Source: Megaustenia siamemsis (taxonomy: Eukaryota; Mollusca; Gastropoda; Stylommatophora; Ariophantidae). From it: DNA of 64,000 nt. The notes beneath the pieces are model-generated. The model did not search any database, was not told the origin of the DNA, and saw only the letters and a program-made list of their open reading frames with translations. The position numbers and the translations under genes were made by a program. The stretch is from assembly GCA_032433765.1 (NCBI GenBank), contig JAVIAB010000156.1, forward strand, positions 84,861,015-84,925,014, written 5' to 3'. This document shows positions 38,501 to 49,269 of this stretch, in pieces (within the stretch, counting starts at the first letter, position 1; every line of letters begins with the position of its first letter).

Positions 38501-39055
38501 CATATACAACTTTGACTCACCTCCAGGGGTCGCTAACACTCTGTGTTAGAGATATGATCAACATACACAACTTTGACTCACCTCCAGGGGTCGCTAACAC
38601 TCTGTTAGAGATATGGTCAACATATACAACTTTGACTCACCTCCAGGGGTCGCTAACACTCTGTTAGAGATATGGTCAACATATACAACTTTGATTCACC
38701 TCCAGGGTCGCTAACACTCTGTGTTAGAGATATGGTCAACATATACAACTTTGACTCAACTCCAGGGGTCGCTAACACTCTGTTAGAGATATGGTCAACA
38801 TATACAACTTTGACTCAACTCCAGGGGTCGCTAACACTCTGTGTTAGAGATATGGTCAATATATACAAGTTTGACTCACCTCCAGGGGTCGCTAACACTC
38901 TGTGTTAGAGATATGGTCAATATATACAAATTTGACTCACCTCCAGGGGTCGCTAACACTCTGTGTTAGAGATATGGTCAATATATACAAGTTTGACTCA
39001 CCTCCAGGGGTCGCTAACACTCTGTTAGAGATATGGTCAACATATACAACTTTGA
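20556..39055. repeat. 61/59-bp satellite array, about 18.5 kb
   Basis: About 300 head-to-tail copies of a 61-bp unit, with a common 59-bp variant that lacks GT in CTCTGTGTTAG. Landmarks per unit are GGTCAACATATACAACTT, TGACTCA, CCTCCAGGGGTCG, CTAACAC-TCT-GTGTTAG and AGATATG. The last but one is a perfect 7-bp inverted repeat with a 3-nt loop (first unit 20604-20620); in 59-bp units it shortens to a 5-bp stem. TGACTCA is the AP-1 consensus (first unit 20584-20590). Each unit has one CpG, in GTCGC. Three 61-bp units make 61 codons, which explains the many short identical frames; none is a gene. The array is a nested higher-order repeat. Confidence 0.97.
21564..38760. repeat. Higher-order repeat blocks in the 61-bp satellite
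   Basis: Rare variants recur in fixed order. The ACTTCCAGG variant lies at 21564, 25861, 29059, 32374 and 35572; the CGCCAGAAGTCG variant recurs near 22350, 26647, 29844, 33160 and 36358; the ACAGATAATGTGAAC variant recurs near 23159, 27457, 30654, 33970 and 37167. Spacings are about 4297, 3198, 3315 and 3198 bp, so at least five blocks exist. The 4297-bp first interval holds about 18 extra units (GTTATAGATATGATC recurs three times at 24048-25156), and the third holds two extra units. Sequence between blocks is nearly identical, apart from G3/G4 changes in CCAGGGG. Confidence 0.9.
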
Positions 39056-39324
39056 TTATTTCAAGGAACTCACCATGAACGTGGCACCGATCCTGATAAT
39101 TTGTTTTGAGAAGTTGAAGCTACACACGACACAACATTTGTTCATTTGTGTATGATGGCTTGTGTATGATGGTTTGTGTTTGATGGTTTGTGTTTGATGG
39201 TTTGTGTTTGATGGTTTGTGTTTGATGGTTTGTGTTGGCTACAATCTATTTGTTTACCTGCTGTATTTGCGGGATTATCTCCCTTTCAGCTAGATCTGTC
39301 AACACCGTTATCAAATCATTTATG

Positions 39325-39326
<2 letters not shown>
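39056..39326. other. Unique spacer right of the satellite
   Basis: Contains the small 14-bp repeat at 39150-39236 and otherwise complex AT-rich sequence. No gene is seen. Confidence 0.6.
39150..39236. repeat. 14-bp minisatellite (TGATGGTTTGTGTT)n
   Basis: About six copies of TGATGGTTTGTGTT, the first with TATGATGG variants. It is unrelated in sequence to the 14-bp family at 3868-10172. Confidence 0.9.

Positions 39327-39388
<62 letters not shown>
39327..39388. repeat. (TA)n microsatellite
   Basis: About 30 uninterrupted TA dinucleotides. Such tracts can extrude as cruciforms and vary strongly in length. The flanking frames with Tyr-Ile repeats are produced by the tract itself. Confidence 0.98.
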
Positions 39389-39393
<5 letters not shown>

Positions 39394-39895
39394 TTCTTTA
39401 TTGCATATGTATACACTTTTCTCACTTTATTGTAACACACATATAACAATTGTCACATTAACTGCCCGTTCCAAAACGGTAGCCTCTTCAAAATGCTTTA
39501 ACGTAATAATCGTGTGGTATGTCAACTGTTTATTGTCATGACATTATGTACAAAATATTCATTGGAATCATAGATAGTTTAAAGTTTGTCTTATCTGCGA
39601 TATATAAAAACAATGATACTAGTCAAGTAGAATATATACAGCTTCTACTGGTCAACAATACACGTATAATAATAATAATGAAAAAAAAAGTATATGCACT
39701 GATTTCTTGCACGGATTCGTGCTATCAAACCACCGCGAAAACTGCCTGCAGGTTCTCATTCACTTCAAAGGCGTAGAGAAATGTGTTTTTTATTTCACGT
39801 GCAGTGATCAGTAGAAACTAAATATTCTATTTCATTAGCATCATTAAGTGCATTTGTTTTTATAAATCAAAGAAAATACCAAATTAAAACCAACT
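39389..39895. other. AT-rich unique sequence left of LINE copy 3
   Basis: About 500 bp of AT-rich DNA. An 85-codon plus frame (39519-39776) has no recognisable domain, low-complexity Asn/Ile/Lys content and no splice context, so I do not call it. No RNA gene is seen. Confidence 0.6.
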
Positions 39896-39907
39896 ATTTG
39901 CTTCCAA
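39896..39907. repeat. Target-site duplication of LINE copy 3, 5' side
   Basis: ATTTGCTTCCAA, which matches ATTTACTTCCAA at 42241-42252 in 11 of 12 positions. It lies directly before the first LINE-related codon. Confidence 0.75.
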
Positions 39908-39912
39908 CTTGA

Positions 39913-42226
39913 TTCCGAAACAGCGTCAAGAAAGCCAAAACCTACCCAGGAGCAGATATTAATTCACATCACAATCCTGTAATGATAAAAATGAAAATCA
40001 AATTAAAGAGAAACAAACAAAAAACTAATGCAGCAACACCAATAGATACAACAGCTTTAAATCAGAAAGATGTAAAAGAAACTTATACTGTACAAGTAAA
40101 GAACACATATCAGAGGCTGCTAGAAGAAGGGATTGAGCAGTACAGAAGAGAAAATCCTGAAGAAAAAGTCACAACCAAATGGCAATGCATAAAAAACAGC
40201 ATACAAGAATCCTGTATCACCTTACCCAAAAAGGAAATTAACAAACAAAAAAAAACAAAAAATGGATAAATGACAACATTTTAGAAAAAATGGAAGAGAG
40301 AAGACAAGCGAAGAACACTGCCAGATACAAGGAAATTAATAATGAAATACGAAAAATGTGCAAAAAGGCAAAAGAAGACTGGCTCAACCAAAGATGTCTA
40401 GAAGTCGAAACTATGGAAAGTAAACAAAATTTAAGAGGAATGCACACAGAAATAAAAAGAATGACTAATAAAGACAAAAAAGCTGCAGGAAACGGATGTA
40501 TAACAAACAAAGAGGGAAGAATGTTAACAGACAACAAAGATATAATCGATAGATGGCAGGAATACATAACAGAATTATTTCATGACGGAAGGGACAAAAA
40601 GCCAGACATAAAATGTACATACAATTATAAAATCCTGAAATCTGAAGTAGAAAAATGTATTAAAAACAATGAAAAAGGGAAAAGCAGCAGGACCTTACAA
40701 TATACAGAAAGAGATGATACAGGCTCTAGAAGAGTTTGGCATCGAAGTGATCAGAGACATATGCAATGACATATACCACACAGGATACATACCAAATGAA
40801 CTAAAAACATCAACTTTTATTGCATTGCCTAAAAAGAATGGTGCAGTTGAATGCAGCGATTTTAGAACAATAAGCCTAATGAGCCAGGTAACCAAAATGT
40901 TACTAAAAGTTATACAAGGAAGGATTCAGAATAAAATCAATACTGAATTAGATGAGCAACAATTTGGATTCAGGAAAAACAGTGGGACAAAAGAAGCCAT
41001 ATTCAGCATGAGGACATTAATTGAAAAGTACACAGAAGTAAACAAACCAATATATGTCTGCTTCATAGACTACACCATAGCATTTGATAGAATACACCAT
41101 AACCAACTTATAGACTGCCTAAACGATATAAATCTGGATGACACAGACATATGACTAATATGTAATTTGTACTGGGAGCAAACAGCAATAATAAAATATA
41201 ACAAGGAGAACTCTACACCCATTGATATAAAAAGAGGAGTAAGACAAGGATGCATCCTATCACCAAGCTTGTTCAATCTATACACTGAGCAAATCTTTAA
41301 AAACATCTCAGAGATACCAGGCCTAAACATTAATGGAAAGATAATCAATAACCTAAGATATGCTGATGATACTGTTCTACTAGCAGAAAATCCTAAAGAC
41401 CTACAACAATTGCTTAATGTGATAAACATGACAACAAGAAATATGGACTATATATAGAAATGAATATCAAAAAGACTAAAACTATGATCATAAACAAAGA
41501 AAATTCTCAAGACCTACAATTAAATATCAAAGTTGAAGGAATACATCTGGAGACAGTCCAGAGCTACAACTACCTGGGACATACTATAACCAATGATGGA
41601 AAATGTAAAACTGAAATAAATAAAAGAATAGGTATGGCAAAAAGTAATTTCAATGCCAGGAAAAATATACTAACATCAAAACAAATAACAACAGGGCTGA
41701 AACTAAGAATGGCAAAATGTTACATCTTCTCAATATTCCTGTATGGTGCAGAAACATGGACATTAGACCAGAAAACAGAACAGACAATTGAGGCCTTTGA
41801 AATGTGGATTTACAGAAGAATAGGTAGAATTGGATGGAAAGAAAAGAAAACAAACGAGGAAGTTTTAGGACGACTAAGGGTGAAAAAAGAACTACTAAAC
41901 ACAATTAGAGCAAGACAAATGACATTTTTTGGTCATGTTAAAAGACACAACAGTCTAATAAAAGTAATATTTGAGGGGAAAATACAAGGTAACAGAGGCA
42001 GACCAAGACTAACATGGATGAGTAACATCAAAAGATGGACAAGTCAGCTTATGACAATCTGTACCATCAAAGCAAGAAACAGAGTGGAATGGCGCTCCAT
42101 GGTAGCCAACCTTCGATGTGGAGATGGACAAGTCAGCCTATGGCAATCTGTACCATCAAAGCAAGAAACAGAGTGGAATGGCGCTCCATGGTAGCCAACC
42201 TTCGATGCGGAGACGGCACCCAATGA
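39913..42226 (+). pseudogene. Endonuclease-end and reverse transcriptase remnant
   Basis: Domains in order: endonuclease C-terminus with YPGADINSHHNPV (39943-39981), where the family's SDH catalytic triplet reads SHH; basic linker (39982-40269); KWINDNILEKMEERR and linker in a second frame after the A-run near 40250 (to about 40680); RT fingers and motif A, VCFIDYTIAFD, back in frame 1 (40669-41154). An in-frame TGA follows at 41152-41154. Motif B GVRQGCILSP and motif C YADD (41359-41370) are in 41167-41457, and a third frameshift leads to the C-terminal part 41460-42194 with LYGAETWTLD and FFGHVKRH. Three frameshifts, one stop and a mutated endonuclease make it inactive. Confidence 0.85.
42034..42211 (+). 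repeat. 89-bp tandem duplication at the LINE 3' end
   Basis: GATGGACAAGTCAGC starts at 42034 and again at 42123. Each copy ends in the codons for RVEWRSMVANLRCGDG. The 89-bp length shifts the frame, so the C-terminus occurs twice: once read to 42194 out of its natural end, and once in the frame 42035-42226 that ends naturally as RCGDGTQ before the ATG tail. Confidence 0.9.
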
Positions 42227-42240
42227 TGATGATGATGATG

Positions 42241-42252
42241 ATTTACTTCCAA
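42241..42252. repeat. Target-site duplication of LINE copy 3, 3' side
   Basis: ATTTACTTCCAA directly after the last ATG repeat of the tail. It pairs with 39896-39907. Confidence 0.75.
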
Positions 42253-42255
42253 TGA

Positions 42256-42312
42256 ATTGTGTGCATGTGACGTATTGTGTGCATGTGACGTATTGTGTGC
42301 ATGTGACGTATA
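42256..42312. repeat. 18-bp repeat, three copies, with TGACGTA
   Basis: Three copies of an 18-bp unit with GTGCATGTGACGTA. Each copy carries TGACGTA, one base short of the full CRE palindrome, and lies within 200 bp of two perfect CREs. Confidence 0.9.
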
Positions 42313-42397
42313 CAAGCAAACGGTTATTAAGATATAGCATTTAGAGGTGGGGCTGGAGCGGACTGTGACAGTTGTAGAGGTAAGGACTCGACCAACT

Positions 42398-42445
42398 TGA
42401 CGTCACTCAGTGGAGAATTTCACTTTCTTTCAAGTGATGACGTCA
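42398..42445. promoter_or_regulatory. Pair of CRE palindromes
   Basis: Perfect TGACGTCA at 42398-42405 and at 42438-42445, 40 bp apart centre to centre, in otherwise unique sequence. Together with the three TGACGTA half-type sites at 42256-42312 they form a local cluster of bZIP-type sites. No adjacent gene is visible, so a regulatory role is inference. Confidence 0.35.
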
Positions 42446-42458
42446 ACAAATAAGGGCA

Positions 42459-42690
42459 GTTGAGAACAAACACAAAATAATGCAGTCATTTATTGAGTGT
42501 GGAAGGTGTAACCATGTTGAGAACAAACACAAAATAATGCAGTCATTTATTGAGTGTGGAAGGTGTAACCATGTTGAGAACAAACACAAAATAATGCAGT
42601 CATTTATTGAGTGATGAAGGTGTAACCATGTTGAGAACAAACACAAAATAATGCAGTCATTTATTGAGTGATGAAGGTGTAACCATGTTC
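42459..42690. repeat. 57-bp minisatellite, four copies
   Basis: TTGAGAACAAACACAAAATA recurs every 57 bp from 42460. Copies 1-2 have GAGTGTGGAAGG and copies 3-4 have GAGTGATGAAGG. The period is 19 codons, so a short minus-strand frame with repeated LFSTWLH appears. Confidence 0.95.
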
Positions 42691-42771
42691 TTTGATCTGA
42701 CCTTTCTCGACCTTGTTTCCGCAGTGTACTTCAGTCTCTCTTCTCCCATTACGTGGATGTTGGAACTAACT

Positions 42772-43230
42772 GTGGCTACAGGAGCAAGCACTGACGACGG
42801 TTAACTGTGGCTACAGGAGCAAGCACTGACGACGTTTAACTGTGGCTACAGGAGCAAGCACTGACGACGGTTAACTGTGGCTACAGGAGCAAGCACTGAC
42901 GACGGTTAACTGTGGCTACAGGAGCAAGCACTGACGGCGGTTAACTGTGGCTACAGGAGCAAGCACTGACGACGGTTTCCTGTGGCTACTGGAGCAAGCA
43001 CTGACGACGGTTTCCTGTGGTTACTGGAGGAAGTACTGACGACGGTTTCCTGTGGCTACTGGAGGAAGTACTGACGACGGTTTCCTGTGGCTACTGGAGG
43101 AAGTACTGACGACGGTTTCCTGTGGCTACTGGAGGAAGTACTGACGACGGTTTCCTGTGGCTACTGGAGCAAGCACTGACGACGGTTTCCTGTGGCTACA
43201 GGGACAAGCACTGACGACGGTTTCCTGCTG
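42772..43230. repeat. 35-bp minisatellite, about 13 copies
   Basis: Unit landmarks are CTGTGGCTAC, GGAGCAAGCACTGACGACGG and TTAACTG or TTTCCTG. It is zoned: the left half has TTAAC and CTACAGGAG, the right half TTTCC and CTACTGGAG, with GAGGAAGTACTG in the middle of the right half. This suggests two successive expansions. Confidence 0.95.
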
Positions 43231-44039
43231 GCCCACTCCGGCAACCCGAGGAAGCATTTGAGTTCGACGCTTGACAGCTGGGAGGTACTAACTATTAGAG
43301 ATATGGTGAGCAGAAAGCAAGAGACTATTAGAGATATGGTGAGCAGAAAGCAAGAGACTATTAGAGATATGGTAAGCAGAAAGCAAGAGACTATTAGAGA
43401 TATGGTGAGCAGAAAGACAGAGACTATTAGAGATATGGTGAGCAGACAGACATAGAATATTAGAGATATGGTGAGCAGACAGCAAGAGACTATTAGAGAT
43501 ATCGTGAGCAGACAGACATAGACTAATAGAGATATGGTGAGCAGACAGACATAGACTAATAGAGATATGGTGAGCAGACAGCAAGAGACTATTAGAGATA
43601 TGGTGAGCAGACAGACATAGACTAATAGAGATATGGTGAGCAGACAGACATAGACTATTAGAGATATGGTGAGCAGACAGCAAGAGACTATTAGAGATAT
43701 GGTGAGCAGACAGCAAGAGACTATTTAAGATATGGTGAGTAGACAGCAAGAGACTATTAGACATATGGTGAGCAGACAGCAAGAGACTATTAGAGATATG
43801 GTGAGCAGACAGCAAGAGACTATTAGACATATGGTGAGCAGAAAGACAGAGACTATTAGAGATATGGTGAGCAGTCAGCAAGAGACTATTAGAGATATGG
43901 TGAGCAGACAGCAAGAGACTATTAGAGATATGGTGAGCAGACAGTCAGCAAGAGACTATTAGAGATATGGTGAGCAGAAAGACAGAGACTATTAGAGATA
44001 TGGTGAGCAGAAGACAGAGACTATTAGAGATATGTTGAG

Positions 44040-46140
44040 CAGACAGACAGCAAGAGACTATTAGAGATATGGTGTGCAGAAAGACAGAGACTATTAGAGA
44101 TATGGTGAGCAGACAGCAAGAGACTATTAGAGATATGGTGAGCAGAAAGACAGAGACTATTAGAGATATGGTGATCAGAAAGACAGAGACTATTATACAT
44201 ATGGTGATCAGAAAGACAGAGACTATTATACATATGGTGATCAGAAAGACAGAGACTATTAGACATATGGTGATCAGAAAGACAGAGACTATTATACATA
44301 TGGTGAGCAGACAGACAGAGACTATTAGACATATGGTGATAAGAAAGACAGAGACTATTAGAGATATGGTGAGCAGAAAGACAGAGACTATTAGAGATAT
44401 GGTGAGCAGACAGACAGAGACTATTAGACATATGGTGAGCAGAAAGACAGAGACTTTTAGACATATGGTGAGCAGACAGCAAGAGACAATTAGACATATG
44501 GTGAGCAGTCAGCAAGAGACTATTAGAGATATGGTGAGCAGACAGACAGAGACTATTAGAGATGTGGTGAGCAGTCAGCAAGAGACTATTAGAGATATGG
44601 TGAGCAGTCAGCAAGAGACTATTAGAGATATGGTGAGCAGAAAGACAGAGACTATTAGAGATTTGGTGAGTAGAAAGACAGAGACTATTAGAGATATGGT
44701 GAGTAGAAAGACAGAGACTATTAGAGATATGGTGAGCAGTCAGCAAGAGACTATTAGAGATATGGTGAGCAGACAGCAAGAGACTATTAGAGATATGGTG
44801 AGCAGAAAGACAGAGACTATTAGAGATATGGTGAGCAGACAGCAAGAGACTATTAGACATATGGTGAGCAGACAGCAAGAGACTATTAGACATATGGTGA
44901 GCAGTCAGCAAGAGACTATTAGACATATGGTGAGCAGACAGCAAGAGACTATTAGACATATGGTGATCAGACAGACAGAGACTATTAGACATATGGTGAG
45001 CAGACAGCAAGAGACCATTAGAGATATGGTGATCAGACAGCAAGAGACCATTAGAGATATGGTGATCAGACAGCAAGAGACTATTAGAGATATGGTGAGC
45101 AGACAGCAAGAGACCATTTGAGATATGGTGATCAGACAGCAAGAGACCATTAGAGATATGGTGATCAGACAGCAAGAGACTATTAGAGATATGGTGAGCA
45201 GACAGCAAGAGACTATTAGAGATATGGTGAGCAGACAGCAAGAGGCTATTAGAGATATGGTGAGCAGACAGCAAGAGACTATGAGAGATATGGTGAGCAG
45301 ACAGCAAGAGACCATTAGAGATATGGTGATCAGAAAGACAGAGACTATTAGACATATGGTGAGCAGAAAGACAGAGACTATTAGAGATATGGTGAGCAGA
45401 CAGACAGCAAGAGACTATTAGAGATATGGTGTGCAGAAAGACAGAGACTATTAGAGATATGGTGAGCAGACAGCAAGAGACTATTAGAGATATGGTGAGC
45501 AGAAAGACAGAGACTATTAGAGATATGGTGATCAGAAAGACAGAGACTATTATACATATGGTGATCAGAAAGACAGAGACTATTATACATATGGTGATCA
45601 GAAAGACAGAGACTATTAGACATATGGTGATCAGAAAGACAGAGACTATTATACATATGGTGAGCAGACAGACAGAGACTATTAGACATATGGTGATCAG
45701 AAAGACAGAGACTATTAGAGATATGTTGAACAGAAAGACAGAGACTATTAGAGATATGGTGAGCAGATAGACAGAGACTATTAGACATATGGTGAGCAGA
45801 CAGCAAGAGACAATTAGACATATGGTGAGCAGTCAGCAAGAGACTATTAGAGATATGGTGAGCATACAGACAGAGACTATTAGACATATTGTGAGCAGTC
45901 AGCAAGAGACTGTTAGAGATATGGTGAGCAGACAGCAAGAGACTATTAGAGATATGGTGAGCAGACAGCAAGAGACTATTAGACATATGGTGAGCAGACA
46001 GCAAGAGACTATTAGACATATGGTGTTCAGACAGAAAGAGACTTTTAGAGATATGGTGAGCAGACAGCAAGAGACCATTAGAGATATGGTGATCAGACAG
46101 CAAGAGACCATTAGAGATATGGTGATCAGACAGCAAGAGA
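44040..46140. repeat. Higher-order duplication in the 33-bp array, period 1357 bp
   Basis: The rare GGTGTGCAGAAAG unit occurs at about 44071 and about 45428. The ordered variants after it (including three ATTATACATATGG units) recur with an offset of 1357 bp before the copies diverge by unit gains and losses. Confidence 0.8.
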
Positions 46141-46269
46141 CTATTAGAGGTATGGTGAGCAGACAGCAAGAGACTTAGAGATATGGTGAGCAGTCAGCAA
46201 GAGACTATTAGAGATATGGTGAGCAGAAAGACAGAGACTATTAGACATATGGTGAGCAGAAAGACAGAG

Positions 46270-49260
46270 ACTATTAGAGATATGGTGAGCAGTCAGCAAG
46301 AGACTATTAGAGATATGGTGAGCAGAAAGACAGAGACTATTAGAGATATGGTGAGCAGACAGCAAGAGGCTATTAGACATATGGTGAGCAGACAGCAAGA
46401 GACTATTAGACACATGGTGAGCAGTCAGCAAGAGACTATTAGACATATGGTGAGCAGACAGCAAGAGACTATTAGACATATGGTGATCAGACAGACAGAG
46501 ACTATTAGACATATGGTTAGCAGACAGCAAGAGACCATTAGAGATATGGTGATCAGACAGCAAGAGACCAGTAGAGATATGGTGATCAGACAGCAATAGA
46601 CTATTAGAGATATGGTGAGCAGACAGCAAGAGACCATTAGAGATATTGTGATCAGACAGCAAGAGACCATTAGAGATATGGTGATCAGACAGCAAGAGAC
46701 TATTAGAGATATGGTGAGCAGACAGCAAGAGACTATTAGAGATATGGTGAGCATACAGCGAGAGACTATTAGAGATATGGTGAGCAGACAGCAAGAGACT
46801 ATGAGAGATATGGTGAGCAGACAGCAAGAGACCATTAGAGATATGGTGATCAGAAAGACAGAGACTATTAGACATATGGTGAGCAGAAAGACAGAGACTA
46901 TTAGAGATATGGTGAGCAAACAGACAGCAAGAGACTATTAGAGATATGGTGAGCAGACAGCAAAAGACTATTAGACATATGGTGAGCAGACAGCAAGAGA
47001 CTATTAGACATATGGTGAGCAGACAGACAGACAGAGACTATTAGACATATGGTGAGCAGACAGACAGAGACTATTAGAGATATGGTGAGCAGAAAGACAG
47101 AGACTATTAGAGATATGGTGAGCAGACAGACAGAGACTATTAGAGATATGGTGAGCAGACAGACAGCAAGAGACTATTAGACATATGGTGAGCAGACAGA
47201 CAGAGACTATTAGAGATATGGTGAGCAGACAGACAGACAGACAGAGACTATTAGAGATATGGTGAGCAGACAGACAGAGACTATTAGACATATGGTGAGC
47301 AGACAGCAAGAGACCATTAGAGATATGGTGATCAGACAGCAAGAGACTATTAGAGATATGGTGAGCAGACAGCAAGAGACTATTAGAGATATGGTGAGCA
47401 GACAGCAAGAGGCTATTAGAGATATGGTGAGCAGAAAGTCAGAGACTATTAGACATATGGTGAGCAGACAGACAGAGACTATTAGAGATATGGTGAGCAG
47501 ACAGACAGAGACTATTAGAGATATGGTGAGCAGACAGCAAGAGACTATTAGAGATATGGTGAGCAGAAAGACAGAGACTATTAGAGATATGGTGATCAGA
47601 AAGACAGAGACTATTATACATATGGTGATCAGAAAGACAGAGACTATTATACATATGGTGATCAGAAAGACAGAGACTATTAGACATATGGTGATCAGAA
47701 AGACAGAGACTATTATACATATGGTGAGCAGACAGACAGAGACTATTAGACATATGGTGATCAGAAAGACAGAGACTATTAGAGATATGTTGAACAGAAA
47801 GACAGAGACTATTAGAGATATGGTGAGCAGACAGCAAGAGGCTATTAGAGATATGGTGAGCAGACAGACAGACAGACAGAGACTATTAGACATATGGTGA
47901 GCAGACAGACAGAGACTATTAGACATATGGTGAGCAGACAGCAAGAGACCATTAGAGATATGGTGATCAGACAGCAAGAGACTATTAGAGATATGGTGAG
48001 CAGTCAGCAAGAGACTATTAGAGATATGGTGAGCAGAAAGACAGAGACTATTAGAGATATGGTGAGCAGACAGCAAGAGGCTATTAGACATATGGTGAGC
48101 AGACAGCAAGAGACTATTAGACACATGGTGAGCAGTCAGCAAGAGACTATTAGACATATGGTGAGCAGACAGCAAGAGACTATTAGACATATGGTGATCA
48201 GACAGACAGAGACTATTAGACATATGGTTAGCAGACAGCAAGAGACCATTAGAGATATGGTGATCAGACAGCAAGAGACCAGTAGAGATATGGTGATCAG
48301 ACAGCAATAGACTATTAGAGATATGGTGAGCAGACAGCAAGAGACCATTAGAGATATTGTGATCAGACAGCAAGAGACCATTAGAGATATGGTGATCAGA
48401 CAGCAAGAGACTATTAGAGATATGGTGAGCAGACAGCAAGAGACTATTAGAGATATGGTGAGCATACAGCGAGAGACTATTAGAGATATGGTGAGCAGAC
48501 AGCAAGAGACTATGAGAGATATGGTGAGCAGACAGCAAGAGACCATTAGAGATATGGTGATCAGAAAGACAGAGACTATTAGACATATGGTGAGCAGAAA
48601 GACAGAGACTATTAGAGATATGGTGAGCAAACAGACAGCAAGAGACTATTAGAGATATGGTGAGCAGACAGCAAAAGACTATTAGACATATGGTGAGCAG
48701 ACAGCAAGAGACTATTAGACATATGGTGAGCAGACAGACAGACAGAGACTATTAGACATATGGTGAGCAGACAGACAGAGACTATTAGAGATATGGTGAG
48801 CAGAAAGACAGAGACTATTAGAGATATGGTGAGCAGACAGACAGAGACTATTAGAGATATGGTGAGCAGACAGACAGCAAGAGACTATTAGACATATGGT
48901 GAGCAGACAGACAGAGACTATTAGAGATATGGTGAGCAGACAGACAGACAGACAGAGACTATTAGAGATATGGTGAGCAGACAGACAAAGACTATTAGAC
49001 ATATGGTGAGCAGACAGCAAGAGACCATTAGAGATATGGTGATCAGACAGCAAGAGACTATTAGAGATATGGTGAGCAGACAGCAAGAGACTATTAGAGA
49101 TATGGTGAGCAGACAGCAAGAGGCTATTAGAGATATGGTGAGCGGAAAGTCAGAGACTATTAGACATATGGTGAGCAGACAGACAGAGACTATTAGAGAT
49201 ATGGTGAGCAGACAGACAGAGACTATTAGAGATATGGTGAGCAGACAGCAAGAGACTATT
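46270..49260. repeat. Higher-order duplication in the 33-bp array, period 1711 bp
   Basis: Variants such as AGACACATGGTG (46410 and 48121), GCATACAGCGAGAG (46751 and 48462) and AACAGACAGCAAG (46919 and 48630) recur 1711 bp apart. The segment right of 46980 follows the same offset. Confidence 0.85.
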
Positions 49261-49269
49261 AGAGATATG

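Larger units (their letters stand above)
39908..42240 (+). mobile_element. 5'-truncated non-LTR retrotransposon, copy 3
   Basis: A 2333-bp plus-strand LINE insertion bounded by a 12-bp direct repeat with one mismatch. It begins inside the end of the apurinic-type endonuclease domain (FRNSVKKAKTYPGAD from 39913), continues through linker and RT, and ends at a stop codon formed by the (ATG)n tail AATGATGATGATG, followed at once by the duplication. The missing 3' UTR and the trinucleotide tail fit RTE-like elements. It is more diverged from copies 1 and 2 than they are from each other. Confidence 0.85.

Noticed and set aside
20556..39055. Telomeric or known ribosomal repeat
   Set aside because: No TTAGGG-type repeat and no rRNA or 5S-like sequence is present in the 61-bp unit.
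39519..39776. 85-codon plus-strand frame
   Set aside because: AT-rich, low-complexity content with no motif and no splice context. Frames of this length are expected by chance.
40238..42340. Minus-strand frames opposite LINE copy 3 (40238-40567, 41070-41429, 41650-41904, 42044-42340)
   Set aside because: They are antisense shadows of the plus-strand LINE, or of the flanking 18-bp repeat.
47210..48586. 458-codon minus-strand frame (and similar 443-, 350- and 345-codon frames in 44024-53199)
   Set aside because: It consists only of the 33-bp unit translated in one frame. Both strands are open equally, ends coincide with ACAG slips, and no unique domain is attached.
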